From assembly GCF_028769735.1 (NCBI RefSeq), contig NC_088171.1, positions 69,953,216-70,017,215 on the forward strand: 64,000 nt of DNA, in the 5' to 3' direction. Position 1 is the stretch's first letter; each line of letters begins with the position of its first letter. The stretch comes from Zonotrichia leucophrys gambelii. Lineage: Eukaryota > Chordata > Aves > Passeriformes > Passerellidae. Below the pieces are notes generated by a model. The model was not told the DNA's origin. It did no database searches and worked only from the letters and a program-made list of their open reading frames with translations. The position numbers were made by a program, and so were the translations under genes. Of the stretch, positions 50,440-63,400 are shown piece after piece.

Positions 50440-53400
50440 CTGTGCTCCCAGAGCCTGCACCACTTCTGGACAGAACTGCATTTTGAGTGCATTAATTGCT
50501 GAAAGTAATACCAGCAGCCATGACAACAGAAGATGTTCCAATATCTGGTTGCAGAATGTGGAGAAGCAACAAAACACCCTACGGGTGGGGGACAAAAAAA
50601 CCCCACCAAAACCCACAAAAAAACAATGCACAAAAACCACCCATAGAAATAGTAAGACATCTTCTAGTCCCTATGTTGCTTCTCACAATGCACAGAATTG
50701 GCCTCTTAAGAAAAAGCAACCCCTACAAAGAAAAGTCACTGGTACAAACCAGTGCAAACTATCCATTTTATCACATGCAAACACATACCTCACCATTTCA
50801 ATATCCACTATCTTCTTGTTTCCCCACTTCTGTTAAATTGCCATCAATTAACAAAGATGTTGAGGAGATAAGGTTTTTAATAACTGCCTTTATTTCCCAA
50901 AGCTAATGTTTATGCCAGTAGCACAACACCTTGTTATTTTAATTCATTTAAAAGCATTATGCAAATAGCAAGATCTAATCAAGTGACAAACTTGTTAGCC
51001 ACATGAATAACCAAGCAGCTTTTGGTCTTACTCCTCTTTAACAGAGATGATGCAGGGGGGCTTTGGTTATGTTGTTTTATATTGGTATAATCTCACTAAT
51101 TGAAGGGGAAATAATCCTGATTTATGTCCATATGAGTCAACCACAATAATTTAGGCATTATGAAAAAAAAACAACACAAAAAAAAAAACAACAGAAAAGT
51201 TTTTCCTGCTAGATACAAATCACTGTGAAAGAAATGAAGCCAAACTTATTTACCTACACACACAGCTATGAACAATATAATATAATCTCTACAATGAGAT
51301 TATATTAATTCCCTATAGTGTTGCAAGACTTCCTACTAGTGAGTCAAACAACTCCATTATGAGAATGTAGTCAAGGTGAGAAAGGAATTAAACTTCCACA
51401 AGCAGTTCAGGAACAGTGCTAAATTCATTCTTTCTTATCAGAGGGTGATTTTGCACTAGTAATTTTTCCCCCCCTCAATGTTATTTTCCAAGACTTTTTT
51501 ATGCTAGTGTAAGCCACTAATATTTTGGCCATTTTCTGCACTGCATAGACCTACTAAAAGCCATGCCTCATAAAATGAGGATTTAAATCTTCCCAGAATA
51601 AATGCATTTTATTTCTCACCCTGCCCCCTCCTTCCCCACCCAAGGTTTCTGCTATAAATGGCTGGTAACAGCTCAATCGAGTGCATAAAAGCAATTGAAT
51701 AAATAAAACTATGAAGTAAGTGTAAAATATTAGTGTCCAGACATGCAAGATGTATGCAGGTACTACGAAACTTCCACAGCTGTATGTGCCTGGAACTCAT
51801 GCGGTGCCACAGGTTTAACAGGACCTGCTACCAATAAGAGTTTTATTTGCGTAATAAATTACATTCAAAAGCACAATAGTCCGGGCTCCTAGCTGTAAAA
51901 TTGCCAAATATTGTCAGTGATTGCTCTCTGGTTATAAATAGTAAAATAATGTACAGCTCATTAGATTTTTGATTCCCTATGCAATTCTCTCTAACCATTA
52001 CTCAGAAACATATAAAAAGCAACTCTACATGACATTTTATAGAGGTTATAAATTGCTATGAGGAGATGACATGGGATAAATCTGTAGGCAGGGTGAAAGG
52101 GACTCAGCCAAACCAAATGTGTAAATTAAGAGTTCGGGCAAAGTGTAGGACTACATGAAACAATACTGAAATCATAAAGGCTGACGGATAAGGATTAACT
52201 GCAGCAAAAAGAGTTTTACACTGATGGAAAAAACACCAACAGACCTCTCTGCTGAAGACAGGTAAGTTAGCTGTGCCTGGTAATATAGAAAAATCTTAAA
52301 ATCAAACCCACTTCAAGTAACGTTAGTGTTCAAAGTAAGATTAATTAAACCTGGAGAAGCTTTGTGCAATGGTCATCTCACATGAGACAAAATTGCAGGA
52401 TTTTCTATTTACTTTTCAAGATGAGTTTTGGCAGCTCTACAATAATTTTACTGGTCCATAGGGAAGATAGTTGTTTCACTGGACAATGTTCCCAGAAAAT
52501 TAAAGAAGTTTCTTGTTTCCTTTTAAATACAAGATCTAATTTTTTTAAAGACACACATAACAATGATTATATTATTATGCATTTACATACTTAGTCAACC
52601 CATGAAGAAATAGTTTGAGACTCCCCAACTCAGGCTTACAGGATCCATCACAGTATTTCCTTTTAGCATTTGGAAATCAGGCAGAGAAGCTTTTCTTTCA
52701 GAGCACATTTCAGTCTCCCTGAGTGACAATAATATCCAGAGAATACAGCACAGAATTACACAGCAATTCTTGCAATCTTGCAAAATTCTGGGTGCTTTTC
52801 ACAGGCTAGATTTGCCTCAGCTCCCTGGATGAAATCCTGAGCCTGTGCTCATTTTCTCACATCTTAACAGAGGTCAGAGTCAGAAGGGGCATCCGTAAGG
52901 GACATGTCCATAAGGCTCAACAGGAACAGGTCTCACCGCAGCATCAAGGCACCCAAGTCAAGCCAAGCACTGAGGTTCGTGTATTTGCTTCTTACTGGAT
53001 ATTAAATTGAATTACTTAAATGCAAAACTTCCCAAAGTAGCAATTCTATTGTCTCCCATGCCTCTCAGAGAGACTTTAAAAAAAAAGGTTTTTCTTTCTC
53101 TACAGGTACAGTATTAAAGCCCTCTTTGCTAGGGCTGAAGTTGGCATTTTCTCTTCAAATTGCTCCATGTCCTCAATGCTATGCAATAAATGTGAACCCA
53201 AATACCTTGCTATATGTATTTCACAGCTTGGACCGTATCTAATAAGTATCTCTCCACTGAAACGTGGCAATTCTTTTGGACAAAAACCATGGTGGAAAAC
53301 GGGAAGATATTTTGACAACCTCATTCAAAATAAAAGACTTCACCAACTTATATCATTACAGCTGTAGTGGAATGAGAATAAAGCAAGATAAAGTATTAAG

Positions 53401-53495
53401 GAGAAGCTATAGATTTTATGAAGCCAAATGATTAAATCTAAAAAAAAAAGACAAATGAACAAGGCCCAGGAACGGCATTGCCAGTGCAGTTGCAG
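50440..53495. other. Intronic stretch, no gene seen
   Basis: AT-rich sequence with A/C-rich tracts (50590-50640 and 51163-51193) and a strong hairpin (51278-51307). Open frames of 136-137 codons over 50.4-50.9 kb lie in overlapping plus frames and are unrecognisable. A segment at 53120-53340 is open on both strands, also without a match. Confidence 0.6.
51278..51307. repeat. Perfect 12-bp-stem inverted repeat
   Basis: TAATATAATCTC (51278-51289), loop TACAAT, then GAGATTATATTA (51296-51307). All 12 pairs match. It resembles a small hairpin but carries no further signature of a known RNA or transposon end. Confidence 0.85.
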
Positions 53496-53499
53496 CAGC

Positions 53500-53728
53500 A
53501 GGGTAGTCCAGTGGCAGAACAACAGGCTGAATGTCACGAGACTTTGTTCTATGTGCAGCTCTACCATGATTTGACCTTTGGCACCTCTCTAACCATTCTG
53601 TCTTTCATCCTTTATCTGGCCTGTCTACAACAGATTGACAGTCCTTTGGGGCAGAGTCTACTCTCTTCCTACATATTTGTGTAGTGCCTAACACAAAGGA
53701 ATCCCAATCTGCTTTTAGCACTGTGCAA
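53500..53728 (+). mobile_element. Ancient tRNA-derived MIR/CORE-type SINE (amniote)
   Basis: The element starts with a tRNA-like promoter region (GGGTAGTCCAGTGGCAGAAC, A-box type). It continues with the MIR-like body GTTCTATGTGCAGCTCTACC, TTTGACCTTTGGCACCTCTCT and CATCCTTTATCTGG. It ends in the tail known from turtle and crocodile copies: CTTTGGGGCAGAGTCTACTC, then TATTTGTGTAGTGCCTAACA, then CAAAGGAATCCCAATCTG. Head, body and tail are in the expected order. The family is very old, so copies of this quality are uncommon in bird genomes. The subfamily name is not assigned. Confidence 0.82.
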
Positions 53729-53734
53729 ACACAC

Positions 53735-56700
53735 AACTGAAAATGCAGCTTCTTCCTCTGGGACCTTGCAATCTCAGCCAAGGGACAACAGAGAGATACA
53801 TCAAACAGATGAAAGACACAAGTTAACTCAGTGCTGCAACTGGTATGTCTGAAAAGGAGAAGTCAGTTTGCTTTGCAAAATATGGCTTTTGCCTGATTCT
53901 GAAGGCTGCCATTAAAACTCTCTGAACACTCCACCAGCAGCCACTTTTCTATGCTCTTTAAGTGAAAACAAACCAAATTTACGGTAGAATAAATGTGAGT
54001 TTTTCTCAGAAGGTTTTTATGTCTTATAAATTTGCATTGTGGAACGTCAAACTGAAAATTTGATTTATTGTGTCTTTTTCTAGTTGAACAATCTAGTTCC
54101 AGTCTTACATTATACTTTGTTGATGGTTGTCTTCATCTGTTGTCTCTTAGATCTTATCTGAGAAGAGACTATCCTGCTGTTGTGCAAAATGTGCCCAGAC
54201 ACCCAAGATCCTGGACTGGGAGACAGGTCCCAAAGTATCATCTCAACATATAAAAGAAAAGTCTACAGTTTATGAAAAAGCTCAGTGAAATACCAACCAC
54301 CATTCTTATTCATACACATGTGATAGGGGAACTAGATTTGCATCATCTGAAAACATTTGAAGCATTTGAATTCCCTAAGAGCTACAGTGGTTATCTATAG
54401 AAGTCAAGAAAGTCCAAGATACCTCACAAAAGAGATAATGTGGAATGTATGATAGATTTATTCTAAGGGGAAAAAAACCTGGAAAAATATCTGGTGTGAG
54501 CTGGGACATTTCCTATGCTTGCACACATGCCATGAATCCCAACTGAGTCAAGGGCAGCAGTGAGGGCATTTCCGAGGCAAGAATTTTGCAACCTCCTAGT
54601 CAGCTAATTTGCTTTTTTCCATGTTCGAATGAATCGGGTCCTGTCACTCTGAGGCCTCAAAAAATCAGGGCCTTGTAGAACTTGTTAACTGATGTCTCTC
54701 TCATTCATGAAAAGTGTAATCTTTTGGGAGAGCTATAAATATAACTTTTACCCTGCTTCTTTTTCATATTCCTGGCTCCTGGCCACCTGGATTTGAATAA
54801 ATCCATCACCGGAAGATTCCACATGTTTGCTGTTTGAGCAAACATCTGTTGGTTAAGCTGCTGTTCCCTTGGGAGTATGGCCTGGCTGTTCCACCAGGCT
54901 TGGTTTCCCTTGTATGCAAATGCAGGCTGTTTTTGTGAGCTCATCCCTTTTCTCTCGAGCTATGGCAGAAGCCACATCGTGCTCTGACGTAAGCCCAAAT
55001 GCTCAGCTCAGTCCTACTACTCCTTTGGAGGACTGCTAGCTTGCTGATTGTCCTGTTAAGGATTTCACTGACAATTATTTTTTCATCAAGTATTTTCTGA
55101 AGGATTTACTCTTTTTTTAATGCCAGGGAATAGTCTAGACCAGAAATCTTTCTGTCAACATGGTAATTTATAAAACTAATTTTTAATCAGTTATATGTAA
55201 CTGAGTACCACACCAATCTACTTTCAAGACTGCTCCTAAGGTCTTCCTCCTCTGTTCTGTTACTCCACTTCTCCACCTTTCCTTTTGATTCACTTGAGGC
55301 TTCTCACCCTTTTTATCTTTCTGCTCATTTCTTTACTCTCCTCGTAGCCTAGGCTCTCAATAACCATCTTCCACCATCTAAAATGATTGGTAATAAAGCA
55401 AGTGTTGACTACAAAATCAACAGTTTCCAACAAATCTCAAATGAAACACACACATACACATGTGCCTTTTTGAGCTATAGCTTCAGGCAGTTTGCAGACC
55501 CAAAAAGCAGGGTGGAATTGGTTATAGGCTGTGCATTCATGAGTCATATCAGTGGTCTAGACATCATTGCTTTAAAACTTTCCTCTGAGGTTTTAGCTGT
55601 CTATGAATGAAGTTAGTCCCTGTGTACATGGCAACATCAGGCAGACAATAGCTTTCTGGTAAAAAGGAGAGGACCCAGCGAGAAGAAAATGTTTATTTTA
55701 TCCTTTAAACCAATTCTGTCCTCTCCTTTATTGAATAATTGACATCTACTGTCCACATGCAATTTATTCTCCTATCTATTTTGTCTTTTTCACATATGCC
55801 TGTCCATTTGAGAAAGTTCTTGTCCAGAGAATTATGACCAAGTTTTCTAAGGATGAAATACCTACAGCATCCTATTTCAGGCAATGGATCCTCCAGCTCC
55901 CATTACCCAACATGATTTTCAGGTTTAGAAACATGCTGGAGTATTTGCTCATTACAACGGGTTTGGAAGTAGTGCAAGTGTCTTAAGAGAAGTTTTTAAT
56001 AATGCTCCTTTTTTTCTCTTAATGTAGCAACACTGGTTATTGTAATTTCGAGGCAAAAAATGATGTTCTTTGCAGAGCTGCTTCTGGTTTATTTTAAAAA
56101 GCAATGATGGTCCCCTTCTGAAGACATTTGGAAGGGAGGAGTCTTCTTCACAACGGGAGTCCCTGAGGGTTCTCAGATCAACCTGCATTGAAGCAGGCAC
56201 AAGATAAAGGCCAGAAGCCCTGAATGCAGAATTCACCCTGTCAATCAGTTTATCTAAACAAATTCTTACTAGAGTTTGAGAAGGCCAAAGAGAAAGATTT
56301 TATCTCTGTGCAAGAACTACTTTTCTGTTTGTAAATTTTTTTGTAGCAGATAAAAATCTGAAGGAAAGTAAAACACGTAACTTCAGCTTCCCTTTTAATT
56401 TTTCATTGACTTTCAAAACTTTAGTTTCTGGATTTTGCAGAAGAGAACAGAAAACAAAGTAAAAAAACTCCACCAACTATTGACTCACATTTCTTCTAGG
56501 CATCAGAAGACATTTGCAATAGCCTGGAAAAGGAAGCTTGTGTATCTATACGAACACTGAAGGAAAAATCTCCAAGACATGTATCCATTTGAGAAGGATG
56601 CTTCCCCACATGTTCCTTTAGACTTATGGCCTAATTTGCTGTTCAGCAGGGAGGGAGCTGCATCCAACTTCAGCTAATGTCTGCTTGTCACAATTTTCAT

Positions 56701-57360
56701 ACAAGGAGCCAAAAGCTTTGGCGGTCCACAATTCCTCTTCTTCATGTTAGCTCACTTTTGGCAAAGGGTCTTACAGTGGAGCAGAAGACAGCACATTAAC
56801 TAGACAATTAGCTGGATTCCAGAACTGACTGCGCAGGCAAAAATGAAAATTAGAAGTCCTCACCACCAGCAGAGCATTTTGCGGGCTGAGTTGTCCATTA
56901 AGCACTGTGGCCACCTGGGCTAAACTGCAATGAGTGCTTGCTGCCAGCTGGCCTTGTCATCACTTTCCCTCTGCGGACTGAGGGCTGCGCAGCCGGAGGA
57001 ACGGACAGATGATAAATTGCAAAAAGAATTAGAGGACCTGTTGTCCCAGCAATTGGATTTTTTCAGGCCGAATAAATGAACGTTTTTCTCTTTGAAGGGA
57101 GCAAGGCAGCACATCTGCTTCAACCTAAGAGCAAGAATAACTGGGAAAACCTCACACCCTCACCACACATATGTGGAAGGGAGGCGCACCAATCCATCAA
57201 ACACAGCTGTCTGTGCCGAGGGTGGGAAGCTCCAATGGCTGACTCAAGAAGTCTTTTTCTAAATTTATACTAGGTCTTATACTATTTTAAATAAGATCAC
57301 TGTGGCCGTGTGAGCTGAGCAGCTTTAAACCTATTTGGCAACATATTCCCCCTCCACCCA
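53735..57360. other. Intronic stretch, no gene seen
   Basis: AT-rich sequence with a CpG-enriched piece at 56.88-57.0 kb, listed separately. Open frames reach 94 codons (56236-55952, minus) without a recognisable motif. Confidence 0.65.
56875..57010. other. GC-richer, CpG-enriched patch
   Basis: Five CpGs occur at about 56881, 56974, 56988, 56994 and 57002. The patch is GC-rich against AT-rich neighbours and contains CTGCGCAGCCGGAGGAACGG. It looks unlike the surrounding intron and may be constrained; no coding or RNA identity is visible. Confidence 0.35.
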
Positions 57361-57364
57361 TTTA

Positions 57365-57470
57365 GGGCCAGACCCAGTAAAGCATTTCTGCTTGCACTTT
57401 TCTTTAAAAGCCTAATATAGGTCCCTTGAACTCAGCAAACTATTCTTGGGCTTAAATGCTTTGCTGAGCA
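57365..57470. mobile_element. Candidate palindromic MITE relic (amniote)
   Basis: CAGTAAAGCATTT (57375-57387) and AAATGCTTTGCTG (57454-57466) are inverted repeats matching at 12 of 13 positions, about 65 bp apart. The left edge GGGCCAGACCCAGTAAAGCA and a centre GGTCCCTTGAACTCAG recall palindromic elements of crocodiles and turtles, whose edge reads like GATCCTGCAAAGCACTTAAG around a TCCCATTGAAGTCAATGGGA-like centre. The family name is not assigned. Confidence 0.5.
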
Positions 57471-57474
57471 CCAG

Positions 57475-60400
57475 CTGGAACAGCATCAGCTCAGCACTGA
57501 TATGGTCCTCCAAGGGCTGCAGGGGTGTAAGTATTGCCTGGCTGCTGGCATTGCATTATATGGACTCCTGGTCATCCCTACCAACATGAGAAGTCATAAG
57601 GGAGTCAGAAGATGAGCAGCTAATTTTAAGGGCTAGAGTTATACGTGATTAATTGGTCACTACTCACACTACACCTTATACTGCTGTCAGAATGTTATTT
57701 TTTTGCCTGGATCTCTTTTTCCAAAAATGCTTTGGCAGAAAATCTCCCAGGCTGGAAAGAGACACAGAAGCAACGGAGCCAAACCCCTGGAATCCAAATT
57801 CCTAAAAGGTGTGTTATGGAATGAAATCTTAGAATAACAAATGAGTGTGGCTGCTATGGAGATACTTCCCCACAGCTTGAAACGGAGATGTGGGAATGTC
57901 TATGCTTGTACTCAAGCTGTTTGCATGTACATTTAGTAGAACTCTAATATTCATCACTCGGCAGAAATTGGGCTGATATTAAAGCAAATATTTAAAGAGA
58001 AGATTTATGCCCAAATCTGCTTCTACTTAAATTGCTTCTAAAATATGAGTTCATTCACCACGTGCCTAAAGCAAGGACCAAAATGAAACAGCTGGTGCAG
58101 GGGCCAGAGGAGAGAAGCACAGGCTCGATGAGCTGCACTGCATCAGCACTCTTTTACATATGACTCAGCACTTCTGAGTGTTTTGCCACAGACATGACAC
58201 CAGTGGTGTGAATGCAGTTTGCTTCTGCTTCTCTGATTTCATCAGAATTTGAGAAGGGAGGCCAGAGAGAGCAGGAGGAAGGTGCTAACATCAGCCCTTT
58301 CTGTCACTAGAGCATAGCAGAGAATTCAGACCAGAGAGATTCCCACGTATTGCAAAATGACAGACTTCCCTACGGTTACAGCTGAAATTGATGCGAATGA
58401 TTTCATCTGCAACAAGCCTTGGTCATTCAAAATGAGCAGAAATCCCCTCACAACTTCCTTGTGGTGGCGAGATTTACAAAAGAGACATTAAATGTGCATA
58501 CAGTGCCAGGGTCTTACTCATTTAAGCAGGACTTAAACCTGGCACATGGTCCCATTGAGTTGACAGGGCTGCTCACAGAGCAAGGCACACCATGGGACAA
58601 GGACCTTGCCTCACTTCTGGCAGTAAATTTTCTTACACTGTTTGATTATGCGCAGTACCCCTGCCCATGCACACCACTGGTGCATCACTGGCCGATTCAT
58701 TAGATGGGCACACCTTCCTGCTATCTTCTGAAATTATGCTCCTCATAACATCCACCAACAACAAAGTTTTTCCAGGTTACAAGTTAACCACCTGCTGAAT
58801 GACCAAAATGCTGGCCCAAAACTTCAAACACATTCCATTACTTTCATATGTGAGTAAGTTTATGCTCAGAAATAATGCCACATGAGTCATAATATCCTTT
58901 GAATTCACTGTCTGAAGGATCAGAGCCCAGAAGCATCCTTAAGTTCAACAGTTGCCATGTTTTCCTCTCAAAGAAAAAACAAAAAGAGAAGAATGCTCTG
59001 CCTGTTTGCCTTCTTCATGAGGTAAAGTGGCCAGAAAGACTAGGGTTTTTTTATATTTGACATGTAATAATAACTAGAAAAATTCATCTTGTACTTGGAA
59101 AGTTTTCCTCTTACTTATATGGATAAAAAGATAAAAAGAGCAAATTTGATTGCTTTTCTTTAGCACATAAAACTCAACTCAGTTTCACATATTAACACAG
59201 AAACAATTTTTCAAATTAATCCAGGCAAGCATTCAACTTATAAAATATAAGTTACATTGGCATTCTAATGGGAAAACTTTTAATAAAAACATGATATTAA
59301 ATACTGGAAAATCAGCAGTATGCATGCTTGTAACGACCTTTATTCAATTGTTTTTTTATTTCCTGTGACTTATTAGACAAGCTGGAGTAGATCTTCTTAT
59401 CTGAACATAGAAATATAAATATTCAGTGCTATTTCCAGACCCTTACTAATGCAAATTGTACTGCGAATCTCAGAGCAGTAGTAAGAAGCTGCAATTAATG
59501 GGGAAAAAAATAAATTAGTATAGTTCATGTGAGAAAACTGTTCCAGCGTGACCTGCCCTGGCTCTGGTTCAAGTAAGTCTTCAAATGTGCAGTTAAGTGC
59601 AAGCACAGATGTTTTTGTAAATAGGAAAGGAGTAGGCTACCCCATGAGAAATGAGTAAACTGCAATGCCCAAAATTAGAAGCATTTGCCCTGATCCACAC
59701 CACTGTAACTACAGAAACTGGGTATCTGGACCTCTAATCCAGCCGTGTCTTCAAAAACACATGACCAGGTTGACCATCAAAAGAAAGTTTGAAAGTTTAG
59801 GGATGCAGCCACAAGGACAGCCTGTGCTACAGAAAGCACAGGCTATTTATAGACAAAAAACTACAGCAGCTATTGCTTGCAAGACTTACTCTATTCCTGG
59901 GACAATTACAAGGTAGAAGTTCATTAGCCACACATTGTTTTAAATATCTTCCTGACAAGTAGTAATGACAATATGAATAGTTATAATTAACTTAGTTACA
60001 GGATCCAAAGAGGTCCCCTAAATCACTCATCTGGAATACACCTCACTGCTTAGTTCAGCTAGGTCTGGGCTTCTTCAGATGCAGAGGGTTTGGAAAAAAT
60101 CTGCTTCTTTGCAATGTGTAATACCCTGAACCAAAACAGCTTTCCTCAAAGACTTGTTTTCTTCCCTCTCACCACAAAACGCACAACACAGCTTGACCAA
60201 AGGAAAACTCTCCTGCCTAGGATGATGACTTGCTACTCAAATCTTTTGAGTAAAGCTGCAAGTGGGCCTTCCAGGGATAGAAAACAAATCACTGATTCTA
60301 ATACCCTTGTAAAAATTATTTTTCTCATTTAATTTCCAAATATAAATCAACAAAATATTTCAAGAGATATACTCTTTTAAGCATCTCACAAAATAAATGC

Positions 60401-63400
60401 ATTTGAATGATGTTCCATGCACATTGCCTGAAGACTTCAAGAGGCTTTGTGTTTCAGAGACAAGTTACAAGTTCCTCTTCCACTGGCAACTGAAACAATA
60501 TCTAAAAAAATAAATTATAATGACAAATGAAACATTGTTACAGATATTTATTTGTAGTATAACTGCGTGACTTCTTCTGCCCCGTTATGAATAAAGGTTT
60601 TACAAGCCAAAATTCACCAACAGCCCCAACAGTCAAACGGGCCCTAATACTCAGCTGTGCCACCATATTAGTGTCTGAAGAGGATGACCTTACCATCCAG
60701 TGGATGCTTTCAAAGTTTTACAGCACATTTAAGTCTGGTATGAGACAGTTGTGTGGGACAGGCATGCTTGAAGTTGTTTAGAATAATGCTGACAAACTCT
60801 CGGCCAACACATACACCAGACTCTAGAGGAGGCGCAACCAAGGAAGTTTAAAGTCATGTTTGTGGTGAAGCTGGAAGACAGAGTACCAAACACTTCTCAG
60901 ACATTTGTCTCCAAGGCAAAATTCACCTTTGTGTTAACCAGTGTACCCTTAAGAGTACAAATGTTGGTATCATGCATTCCAGATGTAAGACAAGACTAAC
61001 ATGCCAATTCTGTGATGCAAGCCTCACTGACCTTTTAAAAAATGCTGGGAGGACAAGGGATGACTAAATTACTAGCTAGCATTCTTTCCCTTAAAGCTAA
61101 AAAAGGCCTTCCAGTAGAACCAAACTTCTGATCAAATTTAACAATCAGCTACAGTCATTCTTTAGCTAAGAGAGAAACTAAGACATATTTGGAAATAACA
61201 ATTAATTTGTCAAGTTGTAGAATTTTAATGCTGCCAGTTCCCGTGGTTTTCCTAAATTAAATGATTGCTCTACACAGCTTTCCTGAGTCTGATATCCTCT
61301 GAAGTTTGTATACATTTGTAGTTCTTAATTATGGCGTTGCTGGATCAATTTTATGTCTGATAGTGATTATATTCAGTGCTACATTTTTCCCGTGTTTTAT
61401 GACAGACTAAAATCTCCAAACACAGAAAAGGACAACTTCATAGTGACTAGCAGACAAAATTAACATTTTAGAGTCAGCATCAGAACACACTACCAACTAA
61501 TTATCAAATTAATTCAGGTTGTCTTGGTTTCCCCCAAAGCTTGAAAGGCTTAGAATTATTCCTAGTAAGTGTTCACATTGAAAAGTATATTTAAATGGCT
61601 ACAGTGCCCTGGTACCCCTCCAACTACTTCCAGTCCAGGTATTGTAACTTGTGAAGTTTTATTTTTAGGAGCTGCACCACCAACACCCAAGCTAGAGCTT
61701 TGTCAGTTGCCTCTAGCAAATATCCCTTGCATAACACCCGTGTAGAGTTTTAACTCCTCAAAAACTATTTGCAAACCATACTGAATGAATAGAGAAACTT
61801 GAAACATATTTTCTGCTATTTTGTTAATATTAACAAAACCTAAGGTGGAATTAAGAGCCTCCCTTTCTGCCCCAGAGACCAGGCAAGGTGCTATCATACA
61901 GTCACACAGGTGATTAACAACTGCAGTAGATAATAGTGACTTTGAAAAAAAAAGTACTTCATGCACATATGCTAGCATGTGTTCTGTTCTATGCAAAATG
62001 AAACAGTGCCAGAAAGAAAAAATACCTGTGACTTAAAAATTTAAATTATATGCTTGAGCTCAGGCAGAGACATGAACCAGGTTAGCACAAATAAAAACAC
62101 AAAACACTTGGTCTCCATTCTACCAACAAAGGGTGGAAAAAGAAAGTATGTTAAGATCAAAGTGCACAAGAACTTTTCTTTTTTTCCCACTCTGATCACA
62201 GAGAATGAAGAGAGCATTTTGTGACCATCCAGGAAAATCTCTTCTTTGCAGACATGTTACAAATACTTTTGATGATTGTCCTGAAGGTGCAGCCCTGTTC
62301 TTGTCTCCTTCATTTCTTATTTGTCTGCATCTACTTGTGTTTCTATTCTGTGCTTGAAACCTTTCTTGAGTGTTTTGTCCTTTTGTACTTAGTTTAACAG
62401 TGCAAGTAATGGAATTCTGTTCCAGGAATGGGTTCCCAATACTATTATGAAACAAATAATAAATTAGGCTGACTGACTAGAATAGTGATCTGAACAAAGT
62501 TATCTGCATGTTTAGGATGTGGCCCATCAGATATAATGCAAAATGAGATAGCATGTGTTATCTTATCATTCTTCAAAGTAATTTATTCCTCTACCCTCTG
62601 AAAAAAAAATAAATGAAGCTCTTAGCTTTCTGTCTCTGAAATTTGAGAGAATATGCAGGTTATGCAGGAAAAATCCAGACTGAATACTTTGAAAATAAAA
62701 GATTCTGCAATTTATAGAAAAAAAAAAAGTCTGAATGAGAAGGGTCTTTCAAAGTACAGTGCTATTTTTCAAAAATGCATGTTCCAGGGGATCACTAATA
62801 TTACATTGTCCCTGATAGAGCCAAATTTTACAAGTAGTCCTAATGCAGTGGATCAGAGATGATGGTGATGACCTTAGTAACAGCCATAGTAGTGGGAAAA
62901 ACTTGATGATCAAACCAGGAAAATGGATAGGGCAGAAGGCAGGAGAGAAGGGTGAATATGGAACAGATGTAGCAGGAAAAGATCAACATATTTTTGAAAA
63001 AAACAAAAAAAAATCTGACTTTATAGACTCTAAGAGACTTTGTGAGAAACTAAAAGAGGTAATTGTTCACATTCCAAACATTTTGATATACAAACTACAC
63101 AACCATCACCCATGAATAGCTCAGCTGTTAACAATTTTTCCCCCCAAGAAAATAATCAGGCTTCATGCCAAGTAACTTTTCTCAAAGTGAATAATATTTT
63201 GAAAGCCTGTTCAAAACATAGCTGTGACATAATAAGATTTTAAAGAGTGCAAGTGGCTCTGAAGAGATCCCCGTCTGAGTCTGAAAGAAGACACATTTTA
63301 TAACCCAGTTAGGAAGAAAGCACTTTCAGACTTTTACGCTAGCGGAATTCTCTGAGAGTCTCCCAGAAAAAGCCAGTCCTGCATGCACATCTGTTTCCAG

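Noticed and set aside
50423..50906. Overlapping plus frames of 137 and 136 codons
   Set aside because: The first starts in the CR1 tail and both cross an A/C-rich tract; no motif is recognisable in either frame.
53100..53367. Segment open on both strands (74 codons minus, 66 plus), minus peptide protein-like
   Set aside because: No protein family recognised and no convincing splice pair; opening on both strands argues for chance.
60255..60285. GGGCCTTCCAGGGATAG resembling a reverse-strand CR1 piece
   Set aside because: The match is too short and no further CR1 landmarks lie on either side.
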